Source of the DNA: Rhodoferax sp. TH121
GTDB lineage: Bacteria; Pseudomonadota; Gammaproteobacteria; Burkholderiales; Burkholderiaceae_C
Direction: 5' to 3'
DNA length: 64,000 nt
NCBI RefSeq assembly: GCF_002251855.1
Contig: NZ_NOXW01000021.1
Location: 124,001 to 188,000 of the forward strand
Shown: one piece after another, positions 17,101 through 27,645 of the stretch
How the letters are laid out: each line of letters begins with the position of its first letter
Numbering within the stretch: the stretch's first letter is position 1
The notes under the pieces: generated by a model
Databases searched by the model: none
Seen by the model: the letters and a program-made list of their open reading frames with translations, nothing else
Told to the model about the DNA's origin: nothing
Translations under genes and position numbers: made by a program

Positions 17101-17697
17101 TTAGCCCAGGTGCTCCACCACCAGCACCGCCTTGGCCATGCCTTTGCCAGTGTTGCTGATGGCGTGCTGCACGTCCACTGCATAGCGCGCACTATCGCCC
17201 GCTTTGAGCACTTTGCTGCTGTCGGCCGCCTGCACAGTCAGGCTGCCGCTGAGTACCGAGAGGTGTTCTTTGGCACCTGCCTCGTGTGGCTCGGAGGCCA
17301 GCACACCGCCGGGCTCCACAGCCAGCTCGTACCACTCCACTCGCCCCGCTAGAGCGATGGGCCCCAGGATGCGCAGCGTGCATTTGCCGTCCGGGCTGGT
17401 GGTTACCGGTATGGTGTGGGCGGGCACCAGCTCCACCGTGGGCGTGACCTTGTCGGCGCTGGCAGTCCCTAGCAGGTCGGTGAGGCTGATGCCCAGCGCG
17501 GTGGCCAGGCGCCACAGCACGCCCACCGTCGGGTTGGCCTGATTGCGCTCCACCTCCGACAGCATGGACTTGGAAACCCCCGCGCGCTTGGACAGCTCGT
17601 CGAGCGATAGCTTCTGCGCCTTGCGGATTTCCTGCAGCTTGGAGCCGACGGCGGGCGGGCCGTCGTGAAGGGGATGGGGGGAGGGGACTTGCGCCAT
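17101..17697 (-). CDS. XRE-family regulator with C-terminal cupin domain
   Basis: 198 residues. The N-terminal helix-turn-helix is clear: VGSKLQEIRKAQKLSLDELS, then SKSMLSEVERNQANPTVGVLWRLA (about residues 17-62). A cupin barrel follows (about 95-195), with EWYELAVEPGGVL and HLSVLSGSLTVQ. The group (SutR/PuuR-like) senses small molecules, often amino-acid or sulphur metabolites, through the cupin. Start chosen at the ATG 17697. It is divergent from threonine aldolase across ~80 bp holding a palindrome, so it probably controls itself and that gene. Confidence 0.92.
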   Translation of the reverse strand: MAQVPSPHPLHDGPPAVGSKLQEIRKAQKLSLDELSKRAGVSKSMLSEVERNQANPTVGVLWRLATALGISLTDLLGTASADKVTPTVELVPAHTIPVTTSPDGKCTLRILGPIALAGRVEWYELAVEPGGVLASEPHEAGAKEHLSVLSGSLTVQAADSSKVLKAGDSARYAVDVQHAISNTGKGMAKAVLVVEHLG

Positions 17698-17730
17698 GGT
17701 GGTTTTGGTCGGTAAAATGGATTTTTGTTC

Positions 17731-17747
17731 GATATACCGGAAATATC
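17731..17747. promoter_or_regulatory. Candidate operator in the regulator/ltaE intergenic region
   Basis: GATAT-N7-ATATC, with the centre also partly symmetric (6 of 8 possible pairs), sits midway between the divergent starts at 17697 and 17780. A palindrome here is the natural binding site for the XRE-cupin dimer; this is inference. Confidence 0.45.
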
Positions 17748-17779
17748 CGCTCATCCAATCTTACACTGCCCACGCCACC

Positions 17780-18841
17780 ATGACCACCGCGCCTAATTCT
17801 CTGCCCACTGGCCACTATCTGCAATTTGCCAGCGACAACACCTCCGGCATCTGCCCCGAGGCCATGCAGGCGTTCGTGGCGGCCAATACGGGCTTTGCGG
17901 CGTCCTATGGCAATGACGATGCCACGCGCTTGGCATGTGACCGCATCCGCGAGGTGTTCGAGGCGGACGCCGAAGTCTTCTTCGTCTTCAACGGCACGGC
18001 CGCCAACTCGATTGCGCTGGCGTCACTATGCCAGTCTTATCAGGCAGTGATCTGCAGCGACACCGCCCACGTGGAAACCGACGAATGCGGCGCGCCCGAG
18101 TTTTTCTCCAACGGTTCCAAGCTGCTCTCTGCCCCGCACCGCCACGGCAAGCTCACATCAGCCGGCGTGCTGGAAGTCATCACACGCCGCACCGATGTGC
18201 ACTACCCGCGGCCCAAGGTGGTCACGCTCACCCAGTCCACCGAAATGGGGTCCATCTATCAAAAGGGCGAGATCAGCGGCATCAGCCGCATCGCGCAGGA
18301 GCATGGCCTGAAAGTGCATATGGATGGTGCCCGATTCGCCAACGCCGTGGCCGCGATGAAGGTGGCGCCCGCCGACATCACCTGGCGCGCCGGCGTGGAT
18401 GTGCTGTGCTTTGGCGGTACCAAGATGGGCCTGCCGATTGGCGAGGCGATTGTGTTTTTTGACCGCAAGCTGGGCGAAGAGTTTTCCTACCGCTGCAAGC
18501 AGGCCGGGCAACTGGCCTCCAAAATGCGCTACTTGTCGGCCCCCTGGCTGGCCATGCTGACCGACAACACCTGGCTGCGCCACGCGGCGCATGCCAATGC
18601 CATGGCCCATCGCCTGTCGGAAAAGATCGCTGGCATTGCCGGCGCCGAATTGCTCCTGCCCACCGAAGTAAACGGCGTCTTCGTCAACCTGCCCGAACCC
18701 GCCATCGCCCGCCTCAAGGCCCTGGGCTGGACCTTCTACACCTTCATCGGCGGCGGCGCGCGTTTCATGTGCTCGTGGGCGACCACTGAAGAGGCGGTGG
18801 ACCACCTGGCGGACGATCTGGAGCGGGCTCTGGCGGGGTGA
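17780..18841 (+). CDS. ltaE: Low-specificity L-threonine aldolase
   Basis: 353 residues. PLP enzyme cleaving L-threonine or L-allo-threonine to glycine and acetaldehyde. Seen: FASDNTSGICPEAMQAF start, YGNDDATRL, FVFNGTAANSIAL, HMDGARFANA with the PLP-contacting Asp182, and DVLCFGGTKMGLPIGEA with Schiff-base Lys215. Length is normal for the family. The start is the ATG at 17780; earlier in-frame codons fall in the divergent promoter region. A divergent XRE-cupin gene probably regulates it. Confidence 0.93.
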   Translation: MTTAPNSLPTGHYLQFASDNTSGICPEAMQAFVAANTGFAASYGNDDATRLACDRIREVFEADAEVFFVFNGTAANSIALASLCQSYQAVICSDTAHVETDECGAPEFFSNGSKLLSAPHRHGKLTSAGVLEVITRRTDVHYPRPKVVTLTQSTEMGSIYQKGEISGISRIAQEHGLKVHMDGARFANAVAAMKVAPADITWRAGVDVLCFGGTKMGLPIGEAIVFFDRKLGEEFSYRCKQAGQLASKMRYLSAPWLAMLTDNTWLRHAAHANAMAHRLSEKIAGIAGAELLLPTEVNGVFVNLPEPAIARLKALGWTFYTFIGGGARFMCSWATTEEAVDHLADDLERALAG

Positions 18842-18855
18842 GCGACTTCAGAGGC

Positions 18856-18914
18856 GCTGCAAATTTTGTAGCTGCTTGCGCAATAAAAACGGGGGCTAAG
18901 CCCCCGTTTCGCAT
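18856..18914 (+). repeat. Dispersed ~58-bp repeat, copy C
   Basis: Core TTGTAGCTGCTTGCGCAATA between ltaE and argH. Its 3' half contains the terminator hairpin described separately, so this copy appears to act as a bidirectional transcription stop. Confidence 0.8.
18887..18909. terminator. Bidirectional rho-independent terminator between ltaE and argH
   Basis: AAACGGGGGC pairs perfectly with GCCCCCGTTT around a TAA loop (10 bp). A-rich sequence on the left gives a U-tract on the minus strand and TTT ends the plus-strand stem. The genes on both sides are convergent. It lies within repeat copy C. Confidence 0.85.
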
Positions 18915-18935
18915 TTGAAAGTGCTTGGTTAGACC

Positions 18936-20369
<1,434 letters not shown>

Positions 20370-20408
20370 GGGGGACGCTTCTCAGAATGGAGTCAAAATC
20401 TGGTGGAC

Positions 20409-21446
20409 ATGAACGACACCCAAATATTATCGACGTTCCAGGAGCTGGCTCCTGCACAGCCGGTGGAGGCCAAAGCTCCAGCCCTGGTGTTTGATGCCTG
20501 CCAAATGGGCGTGGTGCTGCGGGCGGTGTTGTTTGTGGAGCTGGCCATGGGTGTAGCGGCCATTTTTGCTGCCACTACGCCGTGGAGTTGGGTCTTGCGC
20601 TTTTCCTTGATTACGGGTGGCGCTCTGCCAGCCACCTTGGCCTGGCTGCTCTCTGCCTGCGCGGCCAAACGTTGGCTGGCGCGATTGCGGCCTGGTGCGC
20701 AGTACTCTGCGGCGATTGCACTGGGAGCGGTGGCTGGGTTGTACGGCTGTGGTCTGCTGGCCATCTCAGGTTTGCTGTTCGATGCGCCCTGGGTGGCCAG
20801 TGCTTTTAGTGGTGCCTTGCTTTCATCCATTTTGGTGGCGGCCTTGGTGATGCGTGCCAAGGGACGCACCCCCGCCGACACAGCCGCCCGCCTGGCCGAG
20901 CTGCAGTCGCGCATTCGTCCCCATTTTTTGTTCAACACACTCAACAGTGCCATTGCTTTGGTACGCGCCGAGCCGGCCAAGGCTGAGGCCTTGCTGGAAG
21001 ATTTGAGCGACCTGTTTCGCCATGCGCTGATGGACCAGGACACGGCAGTGACCTTGGCGGAAGAGATAGCGCTGGCGCAGCGCTATCTGGCCATTGAGCA
21101 AGTACGCTTTGGCGAGCGCCTGGATGTGCAGTGGTCCCTGGATCCCGAGGCCGAGCAGGCCAGACTGCCCCCGCTCTTGTTGCAGCCGCTGGTCGAAAAC
21201 GCTGTGCGCCACGGTGTGGAGCCCAGCGCTACCGGAGCGGCCGTTCGCATTTCTACCCAGCGTCGCGGCGCCACCGTGGTGGTGAAGGTAACCAATACTG
21301 TGCCCGCCGGGCAGGGCTCCGAGGGTCATGGTCTGGCACTGCGCAATGTGCAGGACCGCTTGGCTTTGCTGCATGATGTGCAGGCGCAGTTTCGCTGCGG
21401 TCTCAAGGATGGTGTGTACCAGGTTCGCATGGAGTTTCCCGTATGA
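20409..21446 (+). CDS. LytS/AlgZ-type membrane histidine kinase
   Basis: 345 residues. Four hydrophobic segments lie near 33-55, 60-83, 99-121 and 128-148. These are followed by the His_kinase (PF06580) motif LQSRIRPHFLFNTLNSAIAL with phosphoacceptor His172, and a HATPase with LLQPLVENAVRHGVEP and GHGLALRNVQDRL. There is no sizeable periplasmic domain, so the signal is probably sensed in the membrane. I start at the ATG 20409; the open frame extends far upstream but only as antisense of argH. The response-regulator gene overlaps its stop (ATGA). Orthologous position to P. aeruginosa fimS/algZ. Confidence 0.92.
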   Translation: MNDTQILSTFQELAPAQPVEAKAPALVFDACQMGVVLRAVLFVELAMGVAAIFAATTPWSWVLRFSLITGGALPATLAWLLSACAAKRWLARLRPGAQYSAAIALGAVAGLYGCGLLAISGLLFDAPWVASAFSGALLSSILVAALVMRAKGRTPADTAARLAELQSRIRPHFLFNTLNSAIALVRAEPAKAEALLEDLSDLFRHALMDQDTAVTLAEEIALAQRYLAIEQVRFGERLDVQWSLDPEAEQARLPPLLLQPLVENAVRHGVEPSATGAAVRISTQRRGATVVVKVTNTVPAGQGSEGHGLALRNVQDRLALLHDVQAQFRCGLKDGVYQVRMEFPV

Positions 21447-22210
21447 GCGCAACAGCCCCTCTCTCCCGGCGCTTGCAGGTGATGGTGGTGGATGACGAGG
21501 CCTTGGCCCGCTCCCGCCTGCGCACGCTGCTGAGCGATTGTTACAACCCAGGCGCCGAAGTGGTGGCTGAGGCCGCCAACGCAGGCCAGGCGCTGGAGCT
21601 GCTGCGCGGGCGGCGAGTGGATGTGGTGTTTTTAGACATTCACATGCCCGGTGCCGATGGCCTGGCGCTGGCGCACACCCTCAAAGCCTTGCCTCAGCCG
21701 CCCGTGGTGGTGTTTGTCACTGCGCATGCCGAACACGCCTTGCAGGCCTTCGAGCTGGAGGCTGCCGACTACCTGACCAAGCCAGTGCGGCTGGAGCGCC
21801 TGCAGGCAGCGCTACAAAAAGCAGAGCGGCTTGCGCATATTCCAGCAGGGCTGGGAGGTGTTTTCACCTCCGATGAGGTGCTGGTCATCCAGGAGCGCCA
21901 CCGCACTGAGCGGGTGCCACTGCAGCAGGTGCTGTACTTCAAGGCGGAACTCAAGTACATCACTGTACGTACCGCCGTGCGCAGTTACATCCTGGACGGT
22001 TCGCTCAACGATCTGGAGTCCAAGTACTCGGAGCACTACCTGCGTATCCACCGCAACGCCATCGTGGCACGGTGGGCCGTGCGGGCGCTGGAGAAGCATT
22101 ACGACGCGGAGGAAGGCGAAGGCTGGGCGGTGCGTCTGCAGGGGGTCGAAGAGTTGCTGTCGGTGTCGCGCCGCCAGTTGGCAGCGGTGCGTGGTCTGAT
22201 CGCCCAATGA
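21443..22210 (+). CDS. LytTR-family response regulator (AlgR-like)
   Basis: 255 residues. The receiver domain has the acidic pair VVDDEALARSRL (17-18), phosphoacceptor Asp65 in VVFLDIHMPGADG, and Lys in DYLTKPVRL. The C-terminal LytTR DNA-binding domain (about 150-252) shows VLYFKAELKYITVRT and HYLRIHRNAIVARWAVRALEK in split form. It is phosphorylated by the kinase encoded directly upstream. Targets are unknown here; in Pseudomonas the relative controls alginate and pili. Confidence 0.93.
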   Translation: MSATAPLSRRLQVMVVDDEALARSRLRTLLSDCYNPGAEVVAEAANAGQALELLRGRRVDVVFLDIHMPGADGLALAHTLKALPQPPVVVFVTAHAEHALQAFELEAADYLTKPVRLERLQAALQKAERLAHIPAGLGGVFTSDEVLVIQERHRTERVPLQQVLYFKAELKYITVRTAVRSYILDGSLNDLESKYSEHYLRIHRNAIVARWAVRALEKHYDAEEGEGWAVRLQGVEELLSVSRRQLAAVRGLIAQ

Positions 22211-22968
22211 GCGGTGCTTTGTTGTTTCGCTGCTTGCGCCGGATAGCCCGTGTGGTGCTGTGTGCAGGAATGGTGGGCGGCGCGGTTGCAGCTGATCGCA
22301 TCCGTATTGGTGCGGAGGACGATTGGCGGCCTTATTCCTACGTTGCCGAAGGCAAGCCAGTGGGTTTTGCCGTGGACTTGGCGCGCGCGGCGTGGGCCGC
22401 CGCAGGTGTGGAGCTGGAACTGGTGTCCTTGCCTTATGCGCGGTGTATGCGAGAGGTGGACAACGGCACGTTGGCGGGGTGTTTTGACACCTTGCGCGAT
22501 GCGCGGACCGAAGACAAATACCTGTGGCACAAGCGGCCCCTGTTCAAGGCCCGTATTGCGATCTATGGCCGAAGCCAAGACCCGGGGCCGACACGAGTGG
22601 AACCCGCAGACTTGCTGGGGCGCCGCATCGGGGTGACCAACGGGTATGACTATGGCGAGGCGTTTGACAATGACACGCGCATGGTGCGCGACGTGGCGCC
22701 GTCAGATTTGATCTCATTGCGCAAACTGGTGGCCGGGCGTGTCGACTACGCGCTGGTGTATGACCGGGTGGCGCAGGAAATCGCCCGGGTGCATCCCCAA
22801 CTGGGAGAGGGTTTTGTACTGCGTGGGACGCTGGTGGAGCCCCTGCTGTACCTCTCTTTTTCCAAGCGAAGGCCAGGTGTGGAGCCGCTGATCGCGCGCT
22901 TTGACGCCGGGTTGGACAAAATCCAGAAGTCTGGCGAATACGCGCGTATTGAGGCGCGCTGGAGGTAA
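22207..22968 (+). CDS. Periplasmic solute-binding protein (SBP_bac_3 family)
   Basis: 253 residues with a signal peptide ending near GAVAA (residue ~28). The mature part shows the amino-acid-binding-protein layout: RIRIGAEDDWRPYSYV, GKPVGFAVDLARAAWAAAGVELELV, and the second lobe LLGRRIGVTNGYDYGE. No permease or ATPase is encoded nearby. It overlaps the response-regulator stop (ATGA) and therefore is probably co-translated with the kinase/regulator pair, which suggests a sensing role rather than transport. Ligand unknown. Confidence 0.85.
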   Translation: MSGALLFRCLRRIARVVLCAGMVGGAVAADRIRIGAEDDWRPYSYVAEGKPVGFAVDLARAAWAAAGVELELVSLPYARCMREVDNGTLAGCFDTLRDARTEDKYLWHKRPLFKARIAIYGRSQDPGPTRVEPADLLGRRIGVTNGYDYGEAFDNDTRMVRDVAPSDLISLRKLVAGRVDYALVYDRVAQEIARVHPQLGEGFVLRGTLVEPLLYLSFSKRRPGVEPLIARFDAGLDKIQKSGEYARIEARWR

Positions 22969-22994
22969 GGCAGCCCCCACGCGCAGCCGCTGCC
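22969..22994. terminator. Hairpin between the binding-protein gene and ppc (convergent)
   Basis: GGCAGC pairs with GCTGCC across a 14-base loop, in the 35-bp gap between two convergent stops. Short stem and no strong U-tract; tentative. Confidence 0.35.
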
Positions 22995-23003
22995 CCTGTT
23001 GCT

Positions 23004-25826
23004 TTAGCCCGTATTACGCAGGCCAGCGGCGATGCCGTTGATCGAGATGTGGATACCGCGTTGTACGCGCTCGTCGGCCTTGCCTTCCCGGTAGCGGCGC
23101 ACCAGCTCCACCTGCAGGTGGTGCAGGGGGTCGATGTAGGGGAAGCGGTGGCGGATGGAGCGTTGCAGCGCCGCGTTGTTGGCCAAGCGGTTCTTCTCGC
23201 CCGTGATGGTAGCCAGCGCTTGCGCAGTGGCGTGCCATTCGGCCTCAATCGCGGTAAAGATTTTCTTGCGCAGGCGGGCATCACCCACCAGCTCGGAGTA
23301 CCGCGAGGCTAGTGCCAAGTCGCTCTTGGCCATCACCATGTCCATGTTGGAGAGCAGGGTGCCGAAGAAGGGCCACTGCTTGTACATCTTTTGCAGCAGC
23401 GCCAGGCGCTCTTTCTGCTCGGCGGCGGTGCCGCTGCTCACGAACTTTTGCACGGCAGAGCCAAAGCCAAACCAGCCGGGTAGCGTCAGGCGGCACTGGC
23501 CCCAGCTGAAGCCCCAGGGAATCGCACGCAGGTCTTCGATCTTTTGCGAGGCCTTGCGCGACGCTGGGCGCGAGCCGATGTTGAGCTCAGCAATCTCGCG
23601 CAGCGGTGTGGACGCAAAGAAATACTCGGTGAAGCCGGGGGTCTCGTACACCAGTGCGCGGTAGGCTGCCATGCTGTTGCTGGAGAGTTCAGCAGCGGCT
23701 TCCAGGAAAGCCTTGGTGGCCGACTTGGTGGGTTGCAAGAGCGTGGCTTCCAGTGTGGCAGCGACCAGGGTTTCTAGGTTGCGGCGGCCGATTTCAGGAT
23801 TGGCGTACTTGGAACCAATCACTTCGCCCTGTTCGGTCAGGCGTATCTGACCGCGCACGGTACCGGGAGGCTGGGCCAAGATGGCCTGATAGCTGGGGCC
23901 GCCGCCGCGGCCGACGGTGCCGCCACGGCCGTGGAACATGCGCAGCTGGATCTTGTGCTGGGCTGCCAGCACATCAAACAGCTCGACCAGCGCGATTTCG
24001 GCGCGATATAGCTCCCAGTTGCTGGTGAAGATGCCGCCGTCCTTGTTGGAATCGGAGTAGCCCAGCATGATGTCCTGCTCGGAGCCACTGCGCTTGACCA
24101 ACTCGGCCACGCCGGGCAGGGCGTAGAACTCGCGCATGATGGGCGCGGCGTTGCGCAGGTCTTCAATAGTTTCGAACAGCGGCACGACGATCAGGTCCGC
24201 AGTGGCTTGCGCGTCCAGTGTGCCGCGCATCAGGCCCACTTCTTTTTGCAGCAGCAACACTTCGAGCAAGTCGCTCACAGTCTCGGTGTGGCTGATGATG
24301 TAGTGGCGGATGGCCTCATGGCCAAAGCGCTCGCGCATGACCTTGGCAGCGGCAAAGATGGCGAGCTCCCCTTGAGCGTGGGCCGAGTAGTCCACGCCAT
24401 GCACGCGCAGCGGCCGGGCGTCGTTCAACAAGCGCAGCAGTAGGGCACGTTTGGCGGCTTCGTCCAGCGTGTTGTAGTTGGCTTCCACGCGGGCCGTGGC
24501 CAGCAATTCGGCCACCACTTCTTCGTGCTTGTCCGAGCTCTGGCGCAGGTCCACCGTGGCCAGGTGAAAACCGAAGACCTCCACCGCGCGGATCAGCGGG
24601 TGCAGGCGTTGTTTGATCAGGGCTGCACCGTGGTGGGCCTTGAGCGAGGCGGCGATAGTCCGCAGATCGGACACAAACTCCTGCGCCAGCAGGTAGGGGT
24701 TTTGCGGGGCCACGGCGTGGCGAGCAGCCTCGGTGCCAGTCAGATTTTTGAGTGTGGCGGCCAGTCGGGCGTACATGCCGGTCAGGGCGCGGCGGTAAGG
24801 TTCGTCCTTGCGATGGGCATTTTGGTCAGGCGAGCTCTCGGCCAGCGCCTGCATCTCGGGGGTGCAGTCGGCTAACATGGCGGAGATGGACAATTCACCA
24901 CCCAGGTAATGCACCTCGGTCAGGTAGTGGCGCAGGGCCACCTCGGCCTGGCGGCGTAGCGCGTATTCCAGCGTTTGCGCGCTGACATTGGGGTTGCCGT
25001 CGCGGTCGCCGCCAATCCACTGGCCCATGCGCAAAAAGCTGTGCACAGGCTGGGTGCCCAGCATGTCTTCCAGGTCGGCATAAAGCTTGGGAATCTCGCG
25101 CAGGAAGGTGGATTCGTAGTAGCTCAGCGCGTTCTCGATTTCGTCGGCCACGGTGAGCTTGGAGAAGCGCAGCAGGCGCGTCTGCCAGAGCTGCATCACG
25201 CGGGCGCGCATCTGGGCCTCGTTGGCGGCCAATTCTTTGGGGGTGAGGGCGTCTTTTTTGCTGTCAACCGAGACAGCGCGCAGCTTGATTTCGTCCCGTG
25301 TGGTTAACAGTTGGGCGATGTCGCGTTCGGCATCCAGAATGCTTTTGCGCTGTACTTCGGTGGGGTGGGCGGTGAGCACGGGCGAGACATAACTTTGCGC
25401 CAGTGTCTGTGAGATCGCTTTGGGTGCAATACCAGCCCAGCGCAGGCGAGACATCGCCACCTCAATGCTTCCTTCTTGTGTGTCACCCGCGCGCTCGTGC
25501 ACGGCACGGCGGCGAATGTGGTGGCGGTCTTCGGCCAGGTTGGCCAAATGCGAAAAGTAGGTGAAGGCGCGAATCACGCTCACCGTCTGGTCGCCGCTCA
25601 AGCCTTTGAGCAGTTTCTTCAGGGCCTTGTCGGCTTCGTGGTCGGCATCGCGGCGAAACGCCACCGACAGGGTGCGGATCTGCTCGATCAGTTCGTAGGC
25701 CTCGACGCCCTCCTGTTCCCGAATCACATCACCCAGGATCCGGCCCAAAAGGCGGATGTCTTCTACCAAGGGACGCTCGTTGTCTTTTGTGCGCTTGGCC
25801 GTCTCTGCGGCAGGTGCTTTTTTCAT
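23004..25826 (-). CDS. ppc: Phosphoenolpyruvate carboxylase
   Basis: 940 residues. Carboxylates PEP to oxaloacetate, refilling the TCA cycle. Active-site features in order: [14 protein letters not shown] with His154, [29 protein letters not shown] (PEP-binding loop) and [14 protein letters not shown]. The C-terminus ends [12 protein letters not shown], with Arg in place of Gln in the common QNTG. The start is the ATG at 25826 ([10 protein letters not shown]); the frame stays open further upstream without a ribosome site. Divergent from hemC. Confidence 0.97.
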   Translation of the reverse strand: MKKAPAAETAKRTKDNERPLVEDIRLLGRILGDVIREQEGVEAYELIEQIRTLSVAFRRDADHEADKALKKLLKGLSGDQTVSVIRAFTYFSHLANLAEDRHHIRRRAVHERAGDTQEGSIEVAMSRLRWAGIAPKAISQTLAQSYVSPVLTAHPTEVQRKSILDAERDIAQLLTTRDEIKLRAVSVDSKKDALTPKELAANEAQMRARVMQLWQTRLLRFSKLTVADEIENALSYYESTFLREIPKLYADLEDMLGTQPVHSFLRMGQWIGGDRDGNPNVSAQTLEYALRRQAEVALRHYLTEVHYLGGELSISAMLADCTPEMQALAESSPDQNAHRKDEPYRRALTGMYARLAATLKNLTGTEAARHAVAPQNPYLLAQEFVSDLRTIAASLKAHHGAALIKQRLHPLIRAVEVFGFHLATVDLRQSSDKHEEVVAELLATARVEANYNTLDEAAKRALLLRLLNDARPLRVHGVDYSAHAQGELAIFAAAKVMRERFGHEAIRHYIISHTETVSDLLEVLLLQKEVGLMRGTLDAQATADLIVVPLFETIEDLRNAAPIMREFYALPGVAELVKRSGSEQDIMLGYSDSNKDGGIFTSNWELYRAEIALVELFDVLAAQHKIQLRMFHGRGGTVGRGGGPSYQAILAQPPGTVRGQIRLTEQGEVIGSKYANPEIGRRNLETLVAATLEATLLQPTKSATKAFLEAAAELSSNSMAAYRALVYETPGFTEYFFASTPLREIAELNIGSRPASRKASQKIEDLRAIPWGFSWGQCRLTLPGWFGFGSAVQKFVSSGTAAEQKERLALLQKMYKQWPFFGTLLSNMDMVMAKSDLALASRYSELVGDARLRKKIFTAIEAEWHATAQALATITGEKNRLANNAALQRSIRHRFPYIDPLHHLQVELVRRYREGKADERVQRGIHISINGIAAGLRNTG

Positions 25827-25925
25827 GGGTCTGGATCGAGGGGGTGGGAGGGGCTTCGAGTGAAGCAAGGATCGGGCCCATGCTAGCATCGAAGGCATTC
25901 CATCGATTACTAGCAGGTTACGACT

Positions 25926-26846
25926 TTGCCTCATTTTACGATCGCCACACGCGAGAGCCGGCTGGCCCTTTGGCAAGCAGAACATGTGAAAGCTTTGCTG
26001 GAGCAACAAGGTGCTTCAGTCACCCTGCTGGGCATGACCACCAAGGGGGATCAAATTCTGGACCGTTCACTGAGCAAAGTGGGCGGCAAAGGCCTGTTTG
26101 TCAAGGAGCTGGAGGTGGCCCTCGAAGAAGGCCGTGCCGACCTTGCAGTGCACTCGCTCAAAGATGTGCCCATGGAGCTGCCCGATGGCTTCGAGCTCGC
26201 CTGCGTGATGGAGCGCGAGGACCCGCGTGATGCCTGGGTGTCCGGCCGTTACGCCAGCGTGGCGGAGCTGCCGCAAGGTGCGGTGGTGGGCACTTCCAGC
26301 TTGCGCCGCGTGGCACTCCTGCGGGCCATGCGGCCGGACCTGAAGATCGAGCCGTTGCGCGGCAACCTGGATACCCGTTTGCGCAAGCTCGATGAGGGTC
26401 TGTATGACGGCATTGTGCTGGCCGCTGCCGGGCTCAAGCGCTTGGGGTTGGCGTCCCGCATTCGCAGCACTTTTGCGGTGGAGCAGATGCTGCCAGCGGC
26501 CGGGCAAGGGGCCCTGGGTATTGAGGTTCGTTCGGGTCGTGACGATGTGCGTACGGCGCTGCAGCACTTGGCTCACCAGTCCACCTGGTTCGCCGTCGCT
26601 GCCGAGCGGGCGGTGAGCCGCATGATGGGCGGGAGCTGTTCCATGCCATTGGCGGCTTACGCTACGCTGGAGGGTGCGCAGCTGCATATCCGTGCCGCCT
26701 GGGGTGATGCCGAGGGCCGGCACCCGCTGGTGACTGCACAAGCCCAGGGCCCGGTGCATAGCGTGGCCGATGCCACTGCGCTCGGCGAGCGGGTGGCCCT
26801 ACAACTGCAGGCTGGTGTGCAGGCCTTGCCCTCAACTGGAGTTTGA
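25926..26846 (+). CDS. hemC: Hydroxymethylbilane synthase (porphobilinogen deaminase)
   Basis: 306 residues. Joins four porphobilinogens into hydroxymethylbilane for heme and other tetrapyrroles. Seen: [18 protein letters not shown] start, [29 protein letters not shown] and [13 protein letters not shown], whose Cys238 holds the dipyrromethane cofactor. The start must be TTG at 25926, because an in-frame TAG lies at 25911-25913 and no ATG/GTG comes between; a weak AGCAGG precedes it. First gene of hemC-hemD-hemX-hemY. Confidence 0.97.
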   Translation: MPHFTIATRESRLALWQAEHVKALLEQQGASVTLLGMTTKGDQILDRSLSKVGGKGLFVKELEVALEEGRADLAVHSLKDVPMELPDGFELACVMEREDPRDAWVSGRYASVAELPQGAVVGTSSLRRVALLRAMRPDLKIEPLRGNLDTRLRKLDEGLYDGIVLAAAGLKRLGLASRIRSTFAVEQMLPAAGQGALGIEVRSGRDDVRTALQHLAHQSTWFAVAAERAVSRMMGGSCSMPLAAYATLEGAQLHIRAAWGDAEGRHPLVTAQAQGPVHSVADATALGERVALQLQAGVQALPSTGV

Positions 26847-26850
26847 TGCC

Positions 26851-27645
26851 ATGCGTGTGATCGTGACCCGCCCCGAAGGCGAAGCCCAAAAGTGGGTCAG
26901 CACCTTGCAAGGAGCAGGCTACCAAGCTACCAGCCTGCCTTTGATTGAGGTGCTGCCCACAGCGCAGCCGCAGGCCGTGCAAGAAGCCTGGCGGCAGATC
27001 GCGCAGTGGGACGCGGTGATGTTCGTCAGTCGCAATGCGGTGGACCACTTTTTTGCATTAAAACCGGCCGGAACGTCCGTTTTCTCTGCGCAAGCAGCTA
27101 TAAAAAAGAGAGCGTATGTGACTGGCCCCGGTAGTTACTCAGCACTCTTGCGTGCGGGTGCCGAAGCGGCCTGGATTGACTCCCCCGACCATGCGGCGGG
27201 CCTGTTTGACTCCGAAGCTCTGTGGCGCGTGGTCCGCGGCCAGATGCGAGCGGGCTTTCGGCTGCTCATTGTGCGTGGTACCACCTTGGATGGCTCCGGC
27301 AGTGATGAGGGCGTGGGGCGCGACTGGTTTGCCAAGCAGGCAACAGCGGCCGGTGCACAGGTGGACTTTGTGGTGGCATACCAGCGCCAGCAACCACAAC
27401 TGGATGCACAGCAGCGGGAGACTGCCACAGCAGCTGCACATGACGGAACGGTATGGTTGTTTAGCAGTTCAGAGGCCATTGCCAATCTGCAAGCCCAGTG
27501 CCCCAACCAGCCTTGGCAGGCGGCCCGTGCGGTGGTGACCCACCCGCGCATTGGCAAGGCGGCACGGGACGCTGGATTCGGTGTGGTGCGCGAGTCACGT
27601 CCTGCGCTGCCTGCGCTAATGGCGTCGATAGAATCGTTGCAATGA
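26851..27645 (+). CDS. hemD: Uroporphyrinogen-III synthase
   Basis: 264 residues. Cyclises and inverts ring D of hydroxymethylbilane to uroporphyrinogen III. The low-conservation family is recognised by VIVTRPEGEAQKW at the start, LPLIEV near 29-34, MFVSRNAVDHFFA, VTGPGSYSALLRAG and VWLFSSSEAIANL. It begins 5 bp after hemC. Residues about 69-87 are encoded by a minus-strand copy of the dispersed repeat (copy D), tolerated between conserved blocks. Confidence 0.93.
   Translation: MRVIVTRPEGEAQKWVSTLQGAGYQATSLPLIEVLPTAQPQAVQEAWRQIAQWDAVMFVSRNAVDHFFALKPAGTSVFSAQAAIKKRAYVTGPGSYSALLRAGAEAAWIDSPDHAAGLFDSEALWRVVRGQMRAGFRLLIVRGTTLDGSGSDEGVGRDWFAKQATAAGAQVDFVVAYQRQQPQLDAQQRETATAAAHDGTVWLFSSSEAIANLQAQCPNQPWQAARAVVTHPRIGKAARDAGFGVVRESRPALPALMASIESLQ
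27055..27112 (-). repeat. Dispersed ~58-bp repeat, copy D (inside hemD)
   Basis: The reverse complement reads TTTATAGCTGCTTGCGCAGA then AAAACGGACGTTCCGGCCGG, matching copies A and C base for base over the core. It lies in frame in hemD and codes for residues ~69-87 (around KPAGTSVFSAQAAIKKR). Confidence 0.75.
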
